A model generated the notes under the pieces. It was given only the letters and a program-made list of their open reading frames with translations. It had not been told where the DNA came from and did no database searches. Of a stretch of 8,966 nucleotides of DNA, positions 1-5,929 are shown one piece after another. Both the position numbers and the translations under genes were made by a program. This stretch comes from an uncultured Burkholderiaceae bacterium (GTDB lineage Bacteria; Pseudomonadota; Gammaproteobacteria; Burkholderiales; Burkholderiaceae), in assembly GCA_937871985.1 (NCBI GenBank), contig CALMPB010000051.1, positions 1 to 8,966 on the forward strand. The letters run 5' to 3'. Positions within the stretch are counted from its first letter, which is position 1. The number at the start of each line of letters is the position of its first letter.

Positions 1-9
1 CGAGGGAAC

Positions 10-79
10 GATGGAAGCCCGTCAGGGGCGAGACGCCGCAGGCGGCTCGATGCGCTACGCGCACGACAGCGCGACCGGC
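10..79. repeat. Direct repeat R0 (tail only, cut by window start)
   Basis: The stretch from GATGGAAGCCC onward matches the tail of repeat R2 at about 3568-3638, with shared blocks GATGGAAGCCCG, CAGGGGCGAGAC, GGCTCGATGCGC and GCACGACAGCGCGAC. The orientation is the same as in R2, so the body of this copy should lie to the left of the window, probably followed by another minus-strand gene. Confidence 0.8.
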
Positions 80-305
80 CATGTTTCTTGGCCGGGGACG
101 CACGGACTCCAAGGCTCGATGTACAAGCTCATGCGCCAGTCATCGGGAAACAGGTTCGACAGCGGCTGCTGCGGTCTGGCCGATCCGGCGCAGCCGGTTC
201 GGCGGCCTTTGAGGGGCGCCAAGCTCCGCGCGGCGGGGATAGCCCGCAGGGCTTTCCCCTGGAGGCAAGCGCAGCGCGCAGCGCCCCGTCAGGGGCACTT
301 AGGCA
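80..305. other. Non-coding, hairpin-rich stretch
   Basis: No convincing gene is seen here; the plus-strand reading frames look like GC-rich shadows. Three compact inverted repeats are visible. CCGGCC (75-80) pairs with GGCCGG (90-95) across a 9-nt loop. GGGGA (235-239) and AGCCC (241-245) pair with GGGCT (249-253) and TCCCC (255-259) around a GCA loop with one T-T mismatch. GCCCC (283-287) pairs with GGGGC (292-296) around GTCA. The last lies about 10 nt past the stop of the minus-strand gene at 306 and could be its 3' end structure, but it has no T-tract. Confidence 0.5.
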
Positions 306-584
306 TCACGCCGAGTCGTCAGGACGCAGGCTGGATTCCGCAACCGGCATCCAAGGCGAAGTCGAGTTCAGGTAGTAGCGCCTGCCACGCGCATACAGCC
401 CCGAAGGCTCGGTAGGCTGGTAGAACCCGGTGACGCGGCGCCGGAACTGCGCGCCAAACTCGTTGGTGTAGATCACCGCGTCGCCGATCTTGAAGCGCAA
501 GGGCTGACCGTTCTCCGGCGCGAACGGCTTGAGCGCATCGTGTTGCGCCGTGATTTCGATGATGTAGTCGTGATGGCTGCTCAT
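306..584 (-). CDS. Small ICE-borne protein of unknown function (92 aa)
   Basis: The function is not recognised. The start at 584 is chosen because AGGAG lies 9 nt upstream of the ATG; longer versions in this frame run through non-coding sequence without a better ribosome site. The product begins MSSHHDYIIEITAQHD and is rich in aromatic and charged residues (a YARGRRYYL segment near 64-72). It has no signal peptide or membrane segment, so it is probably cytoplasmic. A stretch near residues 31-60 (FKIGDAVIYTNEFG, then RRRVTGFYQP) reads like a small beta-barrel (SH3-like) fold, but that is only an impression. It follows the DUF2958 gene by 65 nt on the same strand, with a strong hairpin in the gap, so the two are probably cotranscribed. 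Small proteins of this kind are typical of the accessory backbone of proteobacterial ICEs. Confidence 0.75.
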   Translation of the reverse strand: MSSHHDYIIEITAQHDALKPFAPENGQPLRFKIGDAVIYTNEFGAQFRRRVTGFYQPTEPSGLYARGRRYYLNSTSPWMPVAESSLRPDDSA

Positions 585-619
585 GGCATTGATCTCCTGC
601 GAAGGTTGGGAAAGCGCAA

Positions 620-639
620 GGAGCGCCTTGCGGCGCTCC
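620..639 (-). other. Intercistronic hairpin with GCAA tetraloop
   Basis: GGAGCGCC (620-627) and GGCGCTCC (632-639) form a perfect 8-bp stem. Read on the transcribed minus strand the loop is GCAA, a GNRA tetraloop. It starts 11 nt after the DUF2958 stop and ends 35 nt before the next start. No T-run follows, so it is more likely a stability or processing element, or a weak attenuator, than a full terminator. Confidence 0.6.
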
Positions 640-649
640 AAGGGCTGGT

Positions 650-1000
650 TCAGACGACGACACGCCCGACCAACCGGGCATCGCGCGCGTAGGCGCTCAA
701 CCGCTTCTCGGCGCGGAAAGACAGGTCGCGCTCGATCGGCAGGCCCAGCCTGCCGCGCACGGTCGCCAGCTCGCCCAGGCTGACCCAGCCGATTTCCGGC
801 ATCCCCAGGCCCAGGTCGCAAAGACCAAAGGCGTGGTCGTGGTCATCGGGATCAATCTCGGTCAGCAGCCAGGTCGCGCCGGCATCCGGCGTGAACAGCT
901 TGACGACGGGTGCCGGATCGAAGTCCGGGTTCTCCAAGGATTCGCGGCCGTTGGCCAGCAGCACGATGCGCTGCTCGTCAGTGATGAGTGCGTTGTTCAT
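650..1000 (-). CDS. DUF2958 domain-containing protein
   Basis: This 116-residue protein matches the DUF2958 family over nearly its whole length. Diagnostic segments are the opening LITDEQRIVLLANGRE (5-20), then VVKLFTPDAGATWLLTEIDPDD (32-53), FGLCDLGLGMPEIGWVSLGEL (58-78) and the LGLPIERDLSF segment near 85-95. The family occurs widely on ICEs, plasmids and genomic islands; its biochemical role is unknown, and no catalytic motif can be named. It lacks membrane or secretion signals. The ATG at 1000 is preceded by AGGAG at good spacing. Directly upstream is repeat R1, which must hold or transmit its promoter. It is the first gene of a probable two-gene unit with the 92-residue protein downstream. 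The family call is firm; the function is open. Confidence 0.9.
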   Translation of the reverse strand: MNNALITDEQRIVLLANGRESLENPDFDPAPVVKLFTPDAGATWLLTEIDPDDHDHAFGLCDLGLGMPEIGWVSLGELATVRGRLGLPIERDLSFRAEKRLSAYARDARLVGRVVV

Positions 1001-1015
1001 GGTGAACTCCTGAAA

Positions 1016-1251
1016 GGTTGCCGGGCGGAATTGCCCGACCCTTCCGGGGCACGGCGCAGCGCAAGCAGTCAGGGGTCAACGACGGCCGCCAGGACGCAAG
1101 CGCCATCGGCGCGCAGCCCTTGACGGCGAGAACGCCGTGGCACGATGAAGGGGACAGCAAGACCGCCTCCCTCGCACCTCCACGCACGCGGTTTTTGGCA
1201 AGCGAAGCGCGCAGGCCCGAATAGCAATCCGGGCCGGAGGCATCAGCGATG
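1016..1251. repeat. Direct repeat R1 (intergenic ICE repeat)
   Basis: This copy matches R2 (from 3328) in the same orientation almost end to end. Identical blocks include 23 nt at 1081-1103 (equal to 3394-3416) and 26 nt at 1191-1216 (equal to 3510-3535). Conserved inverted repeats inside it are CGGGC/GCCCG around GGAATT (1022-1037) and ACGGCG/CGCCGT around AGAA (1123-1138). An additional GGCCCG/CGGGCC pair (1214-1235) is specific to this copy. The repeat occupies the gap between the exporter gene and the DUF2958 gene, ending just before the latter's ribosome site. No clear promoter consensus could be picked within it. Confidence 0.9.
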
Positions 1252-1280
1252 TGAAAGGCGGGCAGTTCTTAAATGCGCGC

Positions 1281-2573
1281 CTAGTCCCGGTGCAGATCGT
1301 CAACGATCATGGGATGACGGTGCCCGCCTCGGTCTGCTTGTTCGCGCAAGTGAGGATGATCTGGCGGTAGATGATCGTGGGCGATGTCGGAAGAATCACT
1401 AGCGGGCCAGAGCCACAGCGCCAGTCCCACTCCGACAAGACCAATCAGCGACATGATGATGAAGGTCGATTGCAGCCCAAAGGCAGCGCCGAAGCGACCG
1501 GCCAAGGGATAGCAAATGAGCCAACACGCATGGGACAGGGCGAATTGCGCGGCAAAGACCGCGGGGCGATCCTCGGGATGAGCGGAGCGGCGCAACAGCC
1601 GGCCGGAAGGTGTTTGCGCCACGCTGTAGCCGAAGCCGACCACCAACCAGATCACCACCAGAACGGCATAGGTCGGAATCATTGCCCCGGCTGCCGTTCC
1701 CACAACCAGCATCGTCGCTCCCGCAATCATGACAGGTCGATCAGCAATCTTGTCGAGCAGGCGAGGCAGCGCGAAGGCCGCAACCATCGACCCGCCTCCG
1801 AAGGCCGCCAGCGCCCACGCTACCTCGGATTCGCCCAGGCCAAAGCGTGCCTTCACGATGACCACCGTGTTCACGATCACCATTGACCCCGCTGCTGCCA
1901 CAGCGAGGCTGATCGCCAGCAGACCCCGAAGGCGCGGCGTGGCGAGGTAAATGCGCGTGCCCCGCGTAGTACGATCCCATATGCCACGACACGGGCCGGG
2001 AACGGTTGTGGGAAGCCTCACGCTGACCACAAGCGCGGCTGACACGAGGAAGCCGAGAACCGTTCCGGCAAACAGGTTGTGGAAGCTGATGACCGTCAGT
2101 AGCGCGGCGGCCAGCATCGGGGAAATCAGGCTTTCCAAATCGTAGGCCAGCCGGGAAAGCGACAGTGCTTTCGTGTACTCGTCTTCGTCGGGAAGGATGT
2201 CCGGGATAGTGGCTTGAAAGGTCGGCGTGAAGCCTGCGGACGCCGCCTGCAAGACGAAGATCAGCAGATAGATTTGCCAGATTTCGCTGACAAAGGGCAG
2301 GCAGAGCGCAACGGATGCTCGTACTAGGTCAAGGGCAACGAGCAACGACCGTCGCGGCAGCCGGTCGGCGAACGCCTGCGCGACCGGGGCGACTCCGACA
2401 TAGGCCAGCATCTTGATTGCGAGTGCCGTCCCGAGTACCGCGCCGGCATTCGCCCCGGCCAGATCGTAGGCAAGCAGGCCAAGGGCCACCGTCATCAGGC
2501 CGGTGCCGACAAGCGCAATCACCTGAGCGGCGAACAGGTGACGATAGGTACGGTTCTTCAGGACGGAGAGCAT
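1281..2573 (-). CDS. nreB: NreB-like MFS metal (nickel) efflux transporter
   Basis: This 430-residue inner-membrane transporter of the major facilitator superfamily probably exports Ni2+ (perhaps Co2+) with proton exchange. Hydrophobic segments cover the whole protein up to about residue 390, in the usual 6+6 layout with a charged loop near 187-215. MFS motif-A-like loops occur at 67-75 (AFADRLPRR) and around 270-280 (PRLLDKIADRP). The C-terminal 40 residues form a cytoplasmic tail with seven histidines (399, 401, 406, 408, 418, 420, 428) and many aspartates, the feature that marks NreB from Achromobacter xylosoxidans and suggests metal binding. It follows the metal sensor after 9 nt. Its GAGG ribosome site overlaps the sensor's TGA stop, so translation is likely coupled and expression is controlled by the operator at 2851-2869. 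The metal specificity is inferred from the tail and neighbour; MFS exporter identity is secure. Confidence 0.85.
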   Translation of the reverse strand: MLSVLKNRTYRHLFAAQVIALVGTGLMTVALGLLAYDLAGANAGAVLGTALAIKMLAYVGVAPVAQAFADRLPRRSLLVALDLVRASVALCLPFVSEIWQIYLLIFVLQAASAGFTPTFQATIPDILPDEDEYTKALSLSRLAYDLESLISPMLAAALLTVISFHNLFAGTVLGFLVSAALVVSVRLPTTVPGPCRGIWDRTTRGTRIYLATPRLRGLLAISLAVAAAGSMVIVNTVVIVKARFGLGESEVAWALAAFGGGSMVAAFALPRLLDKIADRPVMIAGATMLVVGTAAGAMIPTYAVLVVIWLVVGFGYSVAQTPSGRLLRRSAHPEDRPAVFAAQFALSHACWLICYPLAGRFGAAFGLQSTFIIMSLIGLVGVGLALWLWPASDSSDIAHDHLPPDHPHLREQADRGGHRHPMIVDDLHRD

Positions 2574-2582
2574 CGGCGGGCC

Positions 2583-2840
2583 TCAGAGCAGTTTGGTCAG
2601 TGCCTTCATTTCGGTCAAAACGGAGTCTTCGTCATGGGCCAGGCAATGGTCGATGTGGTCGTGGATCAGGACGCGCTTTGCGGCCGTCACCGCGCTTTCC
2701 ACCGCCGCGAGCTGGCGGGCGATGTCGAGACAGGATTCGCCACTTTCGATCATCCCTATGACGTGCCGAAGATGACCATCGGCGCGTTTCAGCCGCTTCA
2801 CGAGATCGGGATGGGTTGAGTGCTTGTGTGTCGCGTTCAT
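2583..2840 (-). CDS. CsoR/RcnR-family metal-sensing repressor (NreA-like)
   Basis: This 85-residue all-helical DNA-binding repressor has the CsoR/RcnR fold: KRLKRADGHLRHVIGMIESGESC, then IARQLAAVESAVTAAKRVLIHDHIDHCL. Such proteins act as tetramers or dimers that leave the operator on binding metal. By alignment to RcnR (C35, H60, H64) the ligand positions here are C37, H62 and C66, with extra histidines at 5, 7, 10, 23 and 26 as possible fourth ligands. A Cys-His-Cys set occurs in copper CsoR but also in the nickel sensor InrS. The neighbouring NreB-like exporter favours nickel or cobalt, and the gene matches the place of nreA in known nre loci. The ATG at 2840 is the only sensible start; it sits 10 nt from a palindromic operator. 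The only SD-like sequence is the G-run of the operator itself, about 13 nt upstream. Confidence 0.88.
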   Translation of the reverse strand: MNATHKHSTHPDLVKRLKRADGHLRHVIGMIESGESCLDIARQLAAVESAVTAAKRVLIHDHIDHCLAHDEDSVLTEMKALTKLL

Positions 2841-2846
2841 GTGGCA

Positions 2847-2875
2847 ATTGTATCCCCCCTGGGGGGATATGAAAA
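2847..2875 (-). promoter_or_regulatory. Metal-responsive promoter with palindromic operator in the spacer
   Basis: On the minus strand a -35-like TTTTCA (2875-2870) is followed by exactly 17 nt and a -10-like TACAAT (2852-2847). A perfect inverted repeat, TATCCCCCC (2851-2859), one base, GGGGGGATA (2861-2869), fills the spacer and touches the -10. C/G tracts flanked by ATA/TAT are the known operator style of CsoR/RcnR-family sensors. Bound repressor would occlude RNA polymerase directly. The -10 ends 7 nt before the A of the start codon, so the transcript may begin at or within a base of the AUG. Confidence 0.8.
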
Positions 2876-2923
2876 AGTGCGCCGCCCGCGAAGGAGCGAC
2901 GCACCGAAGGCCGCACGACGCAA

Positions 2924-3316
2924 TCAGCCCGCCGCCGGCGCTGTCATCGACTGCAACTGCTCGATCACGCCAGGCTCAACGAACACGCAAGCCTGCTCGT
3001 CCGCGATCGGCACGTTGAACACCTGCGCGAACACCGTGCGCCGCAGATGGGCCAGCCGGCCCGTCCGGTATGCCTGCTCGGGCTTCATGCGCCCGCCAGC
3101 CTGCGACCCGCTGCGCTGCGGATCGCATTCGACCAGCGCGACAAAGCCATCGTCGGCCAGCTTCTGATGCTCGGGGCACAGGCCCCAGCCGGTCGCCGTG
3201 TGGCGCTCCATGCTCGCGCGCAGGCGCTTGTCCAGCAGGATCGCGCCGGTGTCGAACGCCGTGCCGCAGACCAGGCAAACGTGCTGTTCGAGGGAAACGT
3301 GTGATTTGTCGTTCAT
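2924..3316 (-). CDS. Small CxxC...CxxH protein of unknown function (130 aa)
   Basis: The function is not recognised. The start at 3316 (MNDKSHVSLEQ) is supported by GGAG about 8 nt upstream of the ATG; the open frame continues upstream only into repeat R2. Residues C14-x-x-C17 and C47-x-x-H50 make a likely treble-clef or zinc-ribbon-like metal site in the first 50 residues (CLVCGTAFD, then GWGLCPEHQKLAD). The middle is basic (KPEQAYRTGRLAHLRRTVFAQVF, about 78-100) and the C-terminal part is hydrophobic and helix-like, ending at a Pro/Ala-rich tail. There is no membrane segment. It lies directly after repeat R2 and 83 nt upstream of the sensor gene, separated from it by the metal promoter. It is therefore probably a separate element-backbone gene rather than part of the efflux operon, although a metal-related role cannot be excluded. 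Confidence 0.75.
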   Translation of the reverse strand: MNDKSHVSLEQHVCLVCGTAFDTGAILLDKRLRASMERHTATGWGLCPEHQKLADDGFVALVECDPQRSGSQAGGRMKPEQAYRTGRLAHLRRTVFAQVFNVPIADEQACVFVEPGVIEQLQSMTAPAAG

Positions 3317-3327
3317 GACGGTTCTCC

Positions 3328-3638
3328 GGTTGCAAGGGCGGAATTGCCCGGAACCGTCGCCCTCACGGCGCAGCGCAGCAGTCAGGGGTCGCAGACGGCC
3401 GCCAGGACGCAAGCGCGCAAGGCGCGCGCAGCCCTTGCACGGCGAGAACGCCGTGATACGGTGAAGGGACACAGCAAGACCGCCCCCTCACACCACCCCA
3501 CGCACGCGGGTTTTTGGCAAGCGAAGCGCGCAGGCGCGGATCAGCGAGCCGGGCCGGAGGCGTCAGTGATGGAAGCCCGACAGGGGCGAGACTCGCGCAG
3601 CGAGGCTCGATGCGCAGCACGACAGCGCGACGGCGGTA
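3328..3638. repeat. Direct repeat R2 (intergenic ICE repeat, long form)
   Basis: This is the longest copy in the window. Bases 3328-3571 match R1 (1016-1251), and 3568-3638 match the tail R0 at 10-79. Conserved structures are GGGC/GCCC around GGAATT (3336-3349) and a perfect 7-bp stem CACGGCG/CGCCGTG with an AGAA loop (3438-3455); the second is one base pair longer than in R1. It accounts for nearly all of the 352-base gap between the nuclease and the CxxC protein. The remaining 3639-3668 shows only a 4-bp CGGG/CCCG pair, and no clear terminator for the nuclease gene was found. Confidence 0.9.
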
Positions 3639-3668
3639 CGCCGGGACGCCCGACTGCTTGGGACAGGA

Positions 3669-4733
3669 CTATTCGTTGTCGGTCTTGCGCTGCTCGAGCT
3701 GCAACTGCGCCCGTTGCGTTGCTTGTTGCAGCCGCTCCACCAGCACGCCCCTCGGCGGCAAGGCGGTCAGGTACTCGGCGACGTGGATGCCCGACTTGTC
3801 CAACTCCAGCAATTCGATCTGCTCGCGCTTCTTGCCGGTGCAAAGGATGATCCCCAGCGGCGAGGCTTCCTCCGGCTCCCGTTCGTGCTTGTCCAGCCAG
3901 CGAAGATAAAGCTCCATCTGTCCCTTGAAAGCTGCCTTGAACTCGCCGACCTTCAACTCCACTGCCACCAGCCGCCGCAGCTTGCGGTTGTAAAACAGCA
4001 GGTCGAGGTGGAAATCCTCGCCGTCGATCTGGATGCGCTTCTGCCGGGCCACGAAGCTGAAACCCGCGCCCAGCTCCAACAAGAACGACTCCATTTCGCG
4101 GATGATCGCCGCCTCCAAGTCGCCTTCCTGCCAAGTGTCCCGCAGCCCCAGGAAGTCGAGGATGTACGGGTCGCGCATGACCAGGGCGGGCGACATGCGC
4201 TGCGCATCGCGCATCGTCGCCAGCTCGTGCGCGATCGTCTCGCCCGGCTTTTGAGACAGCGCCGTGCGCTCGTACAGCATCGAGTCGATGCGCTCGCGCA
4301 GCGTCCGGACGCTCCAGCGTTCGGCGCTCGCCATCTGCGCGTAATAGTCCCGCTGGAGCGGGTCTTTCAGCGGGATCAGGGCGATGAAGTGCGTCCAGCT
4401 CAATTCTCGTATCAGTGATACGAGAATCTGCTCGTCGGGGAAGGTGGCCGCGAACTGCACCATGCGGCGCAGGTTCTGCTCGGCAAAACTGCCGCCGTAC
4501 TCCTTCACCAACTGCGCCGCCAGGGTGGGCAGGACTTCCTTGCCGTAGGCGCCCCGGCGTCCGTCCAAGACGTGCGTGCGGATGCGCTGGCCGATGCGCC
4601 AGTAGAGCATCGTCAGCTCGCTATTCACCGTCGAGGCGGCGCGCTTGCGCGCCGCCTCGATCAGTGCCCGAATGTCGCCCAGCAGCGCCGAAGGCGCTGC
4701 GGACGATGCTGCGGATGACCGGCGCGTGTTCAT
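3669..4733 (-). CDS. YhcG/DUF1016-family PD-(D/E)XK nuclease
   Basis: This 354-residue protein has the two-part DUF1016 architecture: an N-terminal helical domain (about 15-165, with YWRIGQRI at 44-51, AYGKEVLPTLAAQL at 62-75 and RELSWTHFIALIPLKDP at 109-125) and a C-terminal PD-(D/E)XK endonuclease domain (about 180-335). The probable active site is D244 (HLDLLFY), E259 and K261 (VELKVG), with Q272 in the following helix (FKGQMELYL); all are intact. Family members are common on mobile elements and near type I restriction-modification loci; their substrate is not established. The ATG overlaps the integrase stop by 4 nt (ATGA), which implies translational coupling; no other start fits as well. 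Codons 103-111 hold a perfect 25-bp palindrome. The C-terminal tail is Gln-rich and coiled-coil-like. The nuclease fold is certain; a role in defence or recombination is inference. Confidence 0.92.
   Translation of the reverse strand: MNTRRSSAASSAAPSALLGDIRALIEAARKRAASTVNSELTMLYWRIGQRIRTHVLDGRRGAYGKEVLPTLAAQLVKEYGGSFAEQNLRRMVQFAATFPDEQILVSLIRELSWTHFIALIPLKDPLQRDYYAQMASAERWSVRTLRERIDSMLYERTALSQKPGETIAHELATMRDAQRMSPALVMRDPYILDFLGLRDTWQEGDLEAAIIREMESFLLELGAGFSFVARQKRIQIDGEDFHLDLLFYNRKLRRLVAVELKVGEFKAAFKGQMELYLRWLDKHEREPEEASPLGIILCTGKKREQIELLELDKSGIHVAEYLTALPPRGVLVERLQQATQRAQLQLEQRKTDNE
4403..4427. repeat. Perfect 25-bp palindrome inside the nuclease gene
   Basis: ATTCTCGTATCA (4403-4414) and TGATACGAGAAT (4416-4427) are exact reverse complements separated by one G. 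The site is AT-rich within a GC-rich gene and uses codons such as ATA, CGA, GTA and TCA for residues 103-110 (ILVSLIRE). Twelve perfect base pairs in coding DNA are unlikely by chance. The inner TATCA/TGATA half-sites look like a dimeric-protein operator. Confidence 0.9.
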
Positions 4734-5929
4734 GCCGCCGCCTCCGCAAGCTGGCGCGCACCCGTGATGGCTTGGCGGCGGCTGGCCACCAGCTCGGCCG
4801 CATCGCGCACCGGCTTGTCCTCGGTGTGGACGTAGTGCATGAACATCGCCACGGTCTTGTGGCCCGTCAGCTTCATGCCCACTTTGGTCGGCACGCCCGA
4901 ATTGGCAATGTCGGTGGTCGAGCGATGGCGGATGCCGTGCGTGCCGACGTGCGGGACGCCGGCGGCCTTGAGCACCCGGCACCAGCCGCCATAGTGCTCG
5001 CCAAAGGTCAGGTGCTTGGCCGGGTCGTTCGGCGATGGCAGGACGTAGGGGCAGCCCTCCCGGCGCGGCGCCGTCGAAAGCAGCCGATAGGCTTCCTCGC
5101 TCATGGGCTTGGAAATGCCGCCGACCTTGCTGTCGGGCCACACCACGCGCCGGTTCTCGAAGTCCAGCCAGCTCCATTCGAGCGGGCAGATTTCGGAGCG
5201 CCGGGCGGCGAACTCGAATTGCAGGCGGATCGCCAGCGGGATGACGTAGTTCTCCAGCCCCTCCGCCTCCAGCTTCTCCAACTGGCGGAAGATCCGCACC
5301 ATTTCCTCGTCCACGATGAGCCGGGTTTCCTTGCCCGGCGGGTACATGGGGACGTGGCGGCACGGGTTCGTGCCGTCCGGGCGGTAGCCCCACACTTCGG
5401 CCAGGTTGAACATCTTGCGCAGCACGCCGAAGGTCTTGTTCGCCTCGGTCGGCTTGTAGGCCAGTTTCTCCATCAGCCCGGCAATGTCGGGCCGCTTCAC
5501 GTCATGCACCTTCTTGCGGCCCAGCAGCGGGATGATGTTGCGGTCTATGACGCCCTGATAGCCGTCCTGCGTGCTGGGCTTGTTGCGCTTCTTGGAGTAG
5601 TCCTCCATGAACTTCTTGCACAACTCGGCCATCGTGGGCGCCTTGCGCGCCTCGGCCTTGGCGCCGCCGGGGTCGCCGCCCCGGCGAACCTCGGCCAGCC
5701 AGTCCTGTGCCTTGACTCGTGCCTGTTCGACGGTCAGCTCCCCGTACAGCCCCAGCGAGGGCTTGCGGGGCTGGCCGGAGTTCGTGCGGTACTGGAGCAT
5801 GAACACCCGGCGGCCGGTCGGGGTAATCTTGCACAGGAAGCCGGGCACCACGGTATCTCGCAGTTCAACATCCTTGGCCTGGGGTTGGGCCGACTCCACG
5901 GCGGTCTTGGTGAGCTTGATCTTTGCCAT
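4730..5929 (-). CDS. Tyrosine recombinase / ICE integrase (DUF4102 arm-binding type)
   Basis: This 399-residue site-specific recombinase would integrate and excise the element. It has an N-terminal arm-DNA-binding (DUF4102-like) domain (about 4-90, including ELRDTVVPGFLCKITPTGRRVFMLQYR), a core-binding domain (about 98-190) and a catalytic domain (about 205-385). The active-site set is complete: R243 (AARRSEI), probably K268 (WPDSKVG), H331 and R334 (THGIRH), H357 (LTGHKT) and nucleophile Y366 (FMHYVH). The ATG at 5929 is preferred over one 18 nt upstream because GAGGAG lies 5 nt before it. It is the outermost gene of the element, with the junction expected within about 180 nt upstream, and it overlaps the downstream nuclease start by 4 nt. 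Its style resembles the integrases of Tn4371-like ICEs, but this could not be checked here. No clear promoter was identified in 5930-6060. Confidence 0.95.
   Translation of the reverse strand: MAKIKLTKTAVESAQPQAKDVELRDTVVPGFLCKITPTGRRVFMLQYRTNSGQPRKPSLGLYGELTVEQARVKAQDWLAEVRRGGDPGGAKAEARKAPTMAELCKKFMEDYSKKRNKPSTQDGYQGVIDRNIIPLLGRKKVHDVKRPDIAGLMEKLAYKPTEANKTFGVLRKMFNLAEVWGYRPDGTNPCRHVPMYPPGKETRLIVDEEMVRIFRQLEKLEAEGLENYVIPLAIRLQFEFAARRSEICPLEWSWLDFENRRVVWPDSKVGGISKPMSEEAYRLLSTAPRREGCPYVLPSPNDPAKHLTFGEHYGGWCRVLKAAGVPHVGTHGIRHRSTTDIANSGVPTKVGMKLTGHKTVAMFMHYVHTEDKPVRDAAELVASRRQAITGARQLAEAAA

Noticed and set aside
11..415. 134-codon plus-strand open frame at the window start
   Set aside because: It begins within repeat R0, crosses hairpins and runs into the opposite strand of the 92-residue gene. 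The same start peptide occurs in R2, showing that it is repeat sequence.
2869..2876. TTTTTCAT on the minus strand, equal to the short target repeat remembered for Tn4371
   Set aside because: It lies in the interior of the element, within the -35 region of the metal promoter and 3 kb from the integrase start. An 8-mer match there is better explained by the promoter.
4734..5393. In-frame upstream extension of the nuclease reading frame, inside the integrase gene
   Set aside because: The added residues are antizyme-like Arg/Pro/Gly-rich shadow of the integrase in another frame. The DUF1016 similarity begins after the ATG at 4733.
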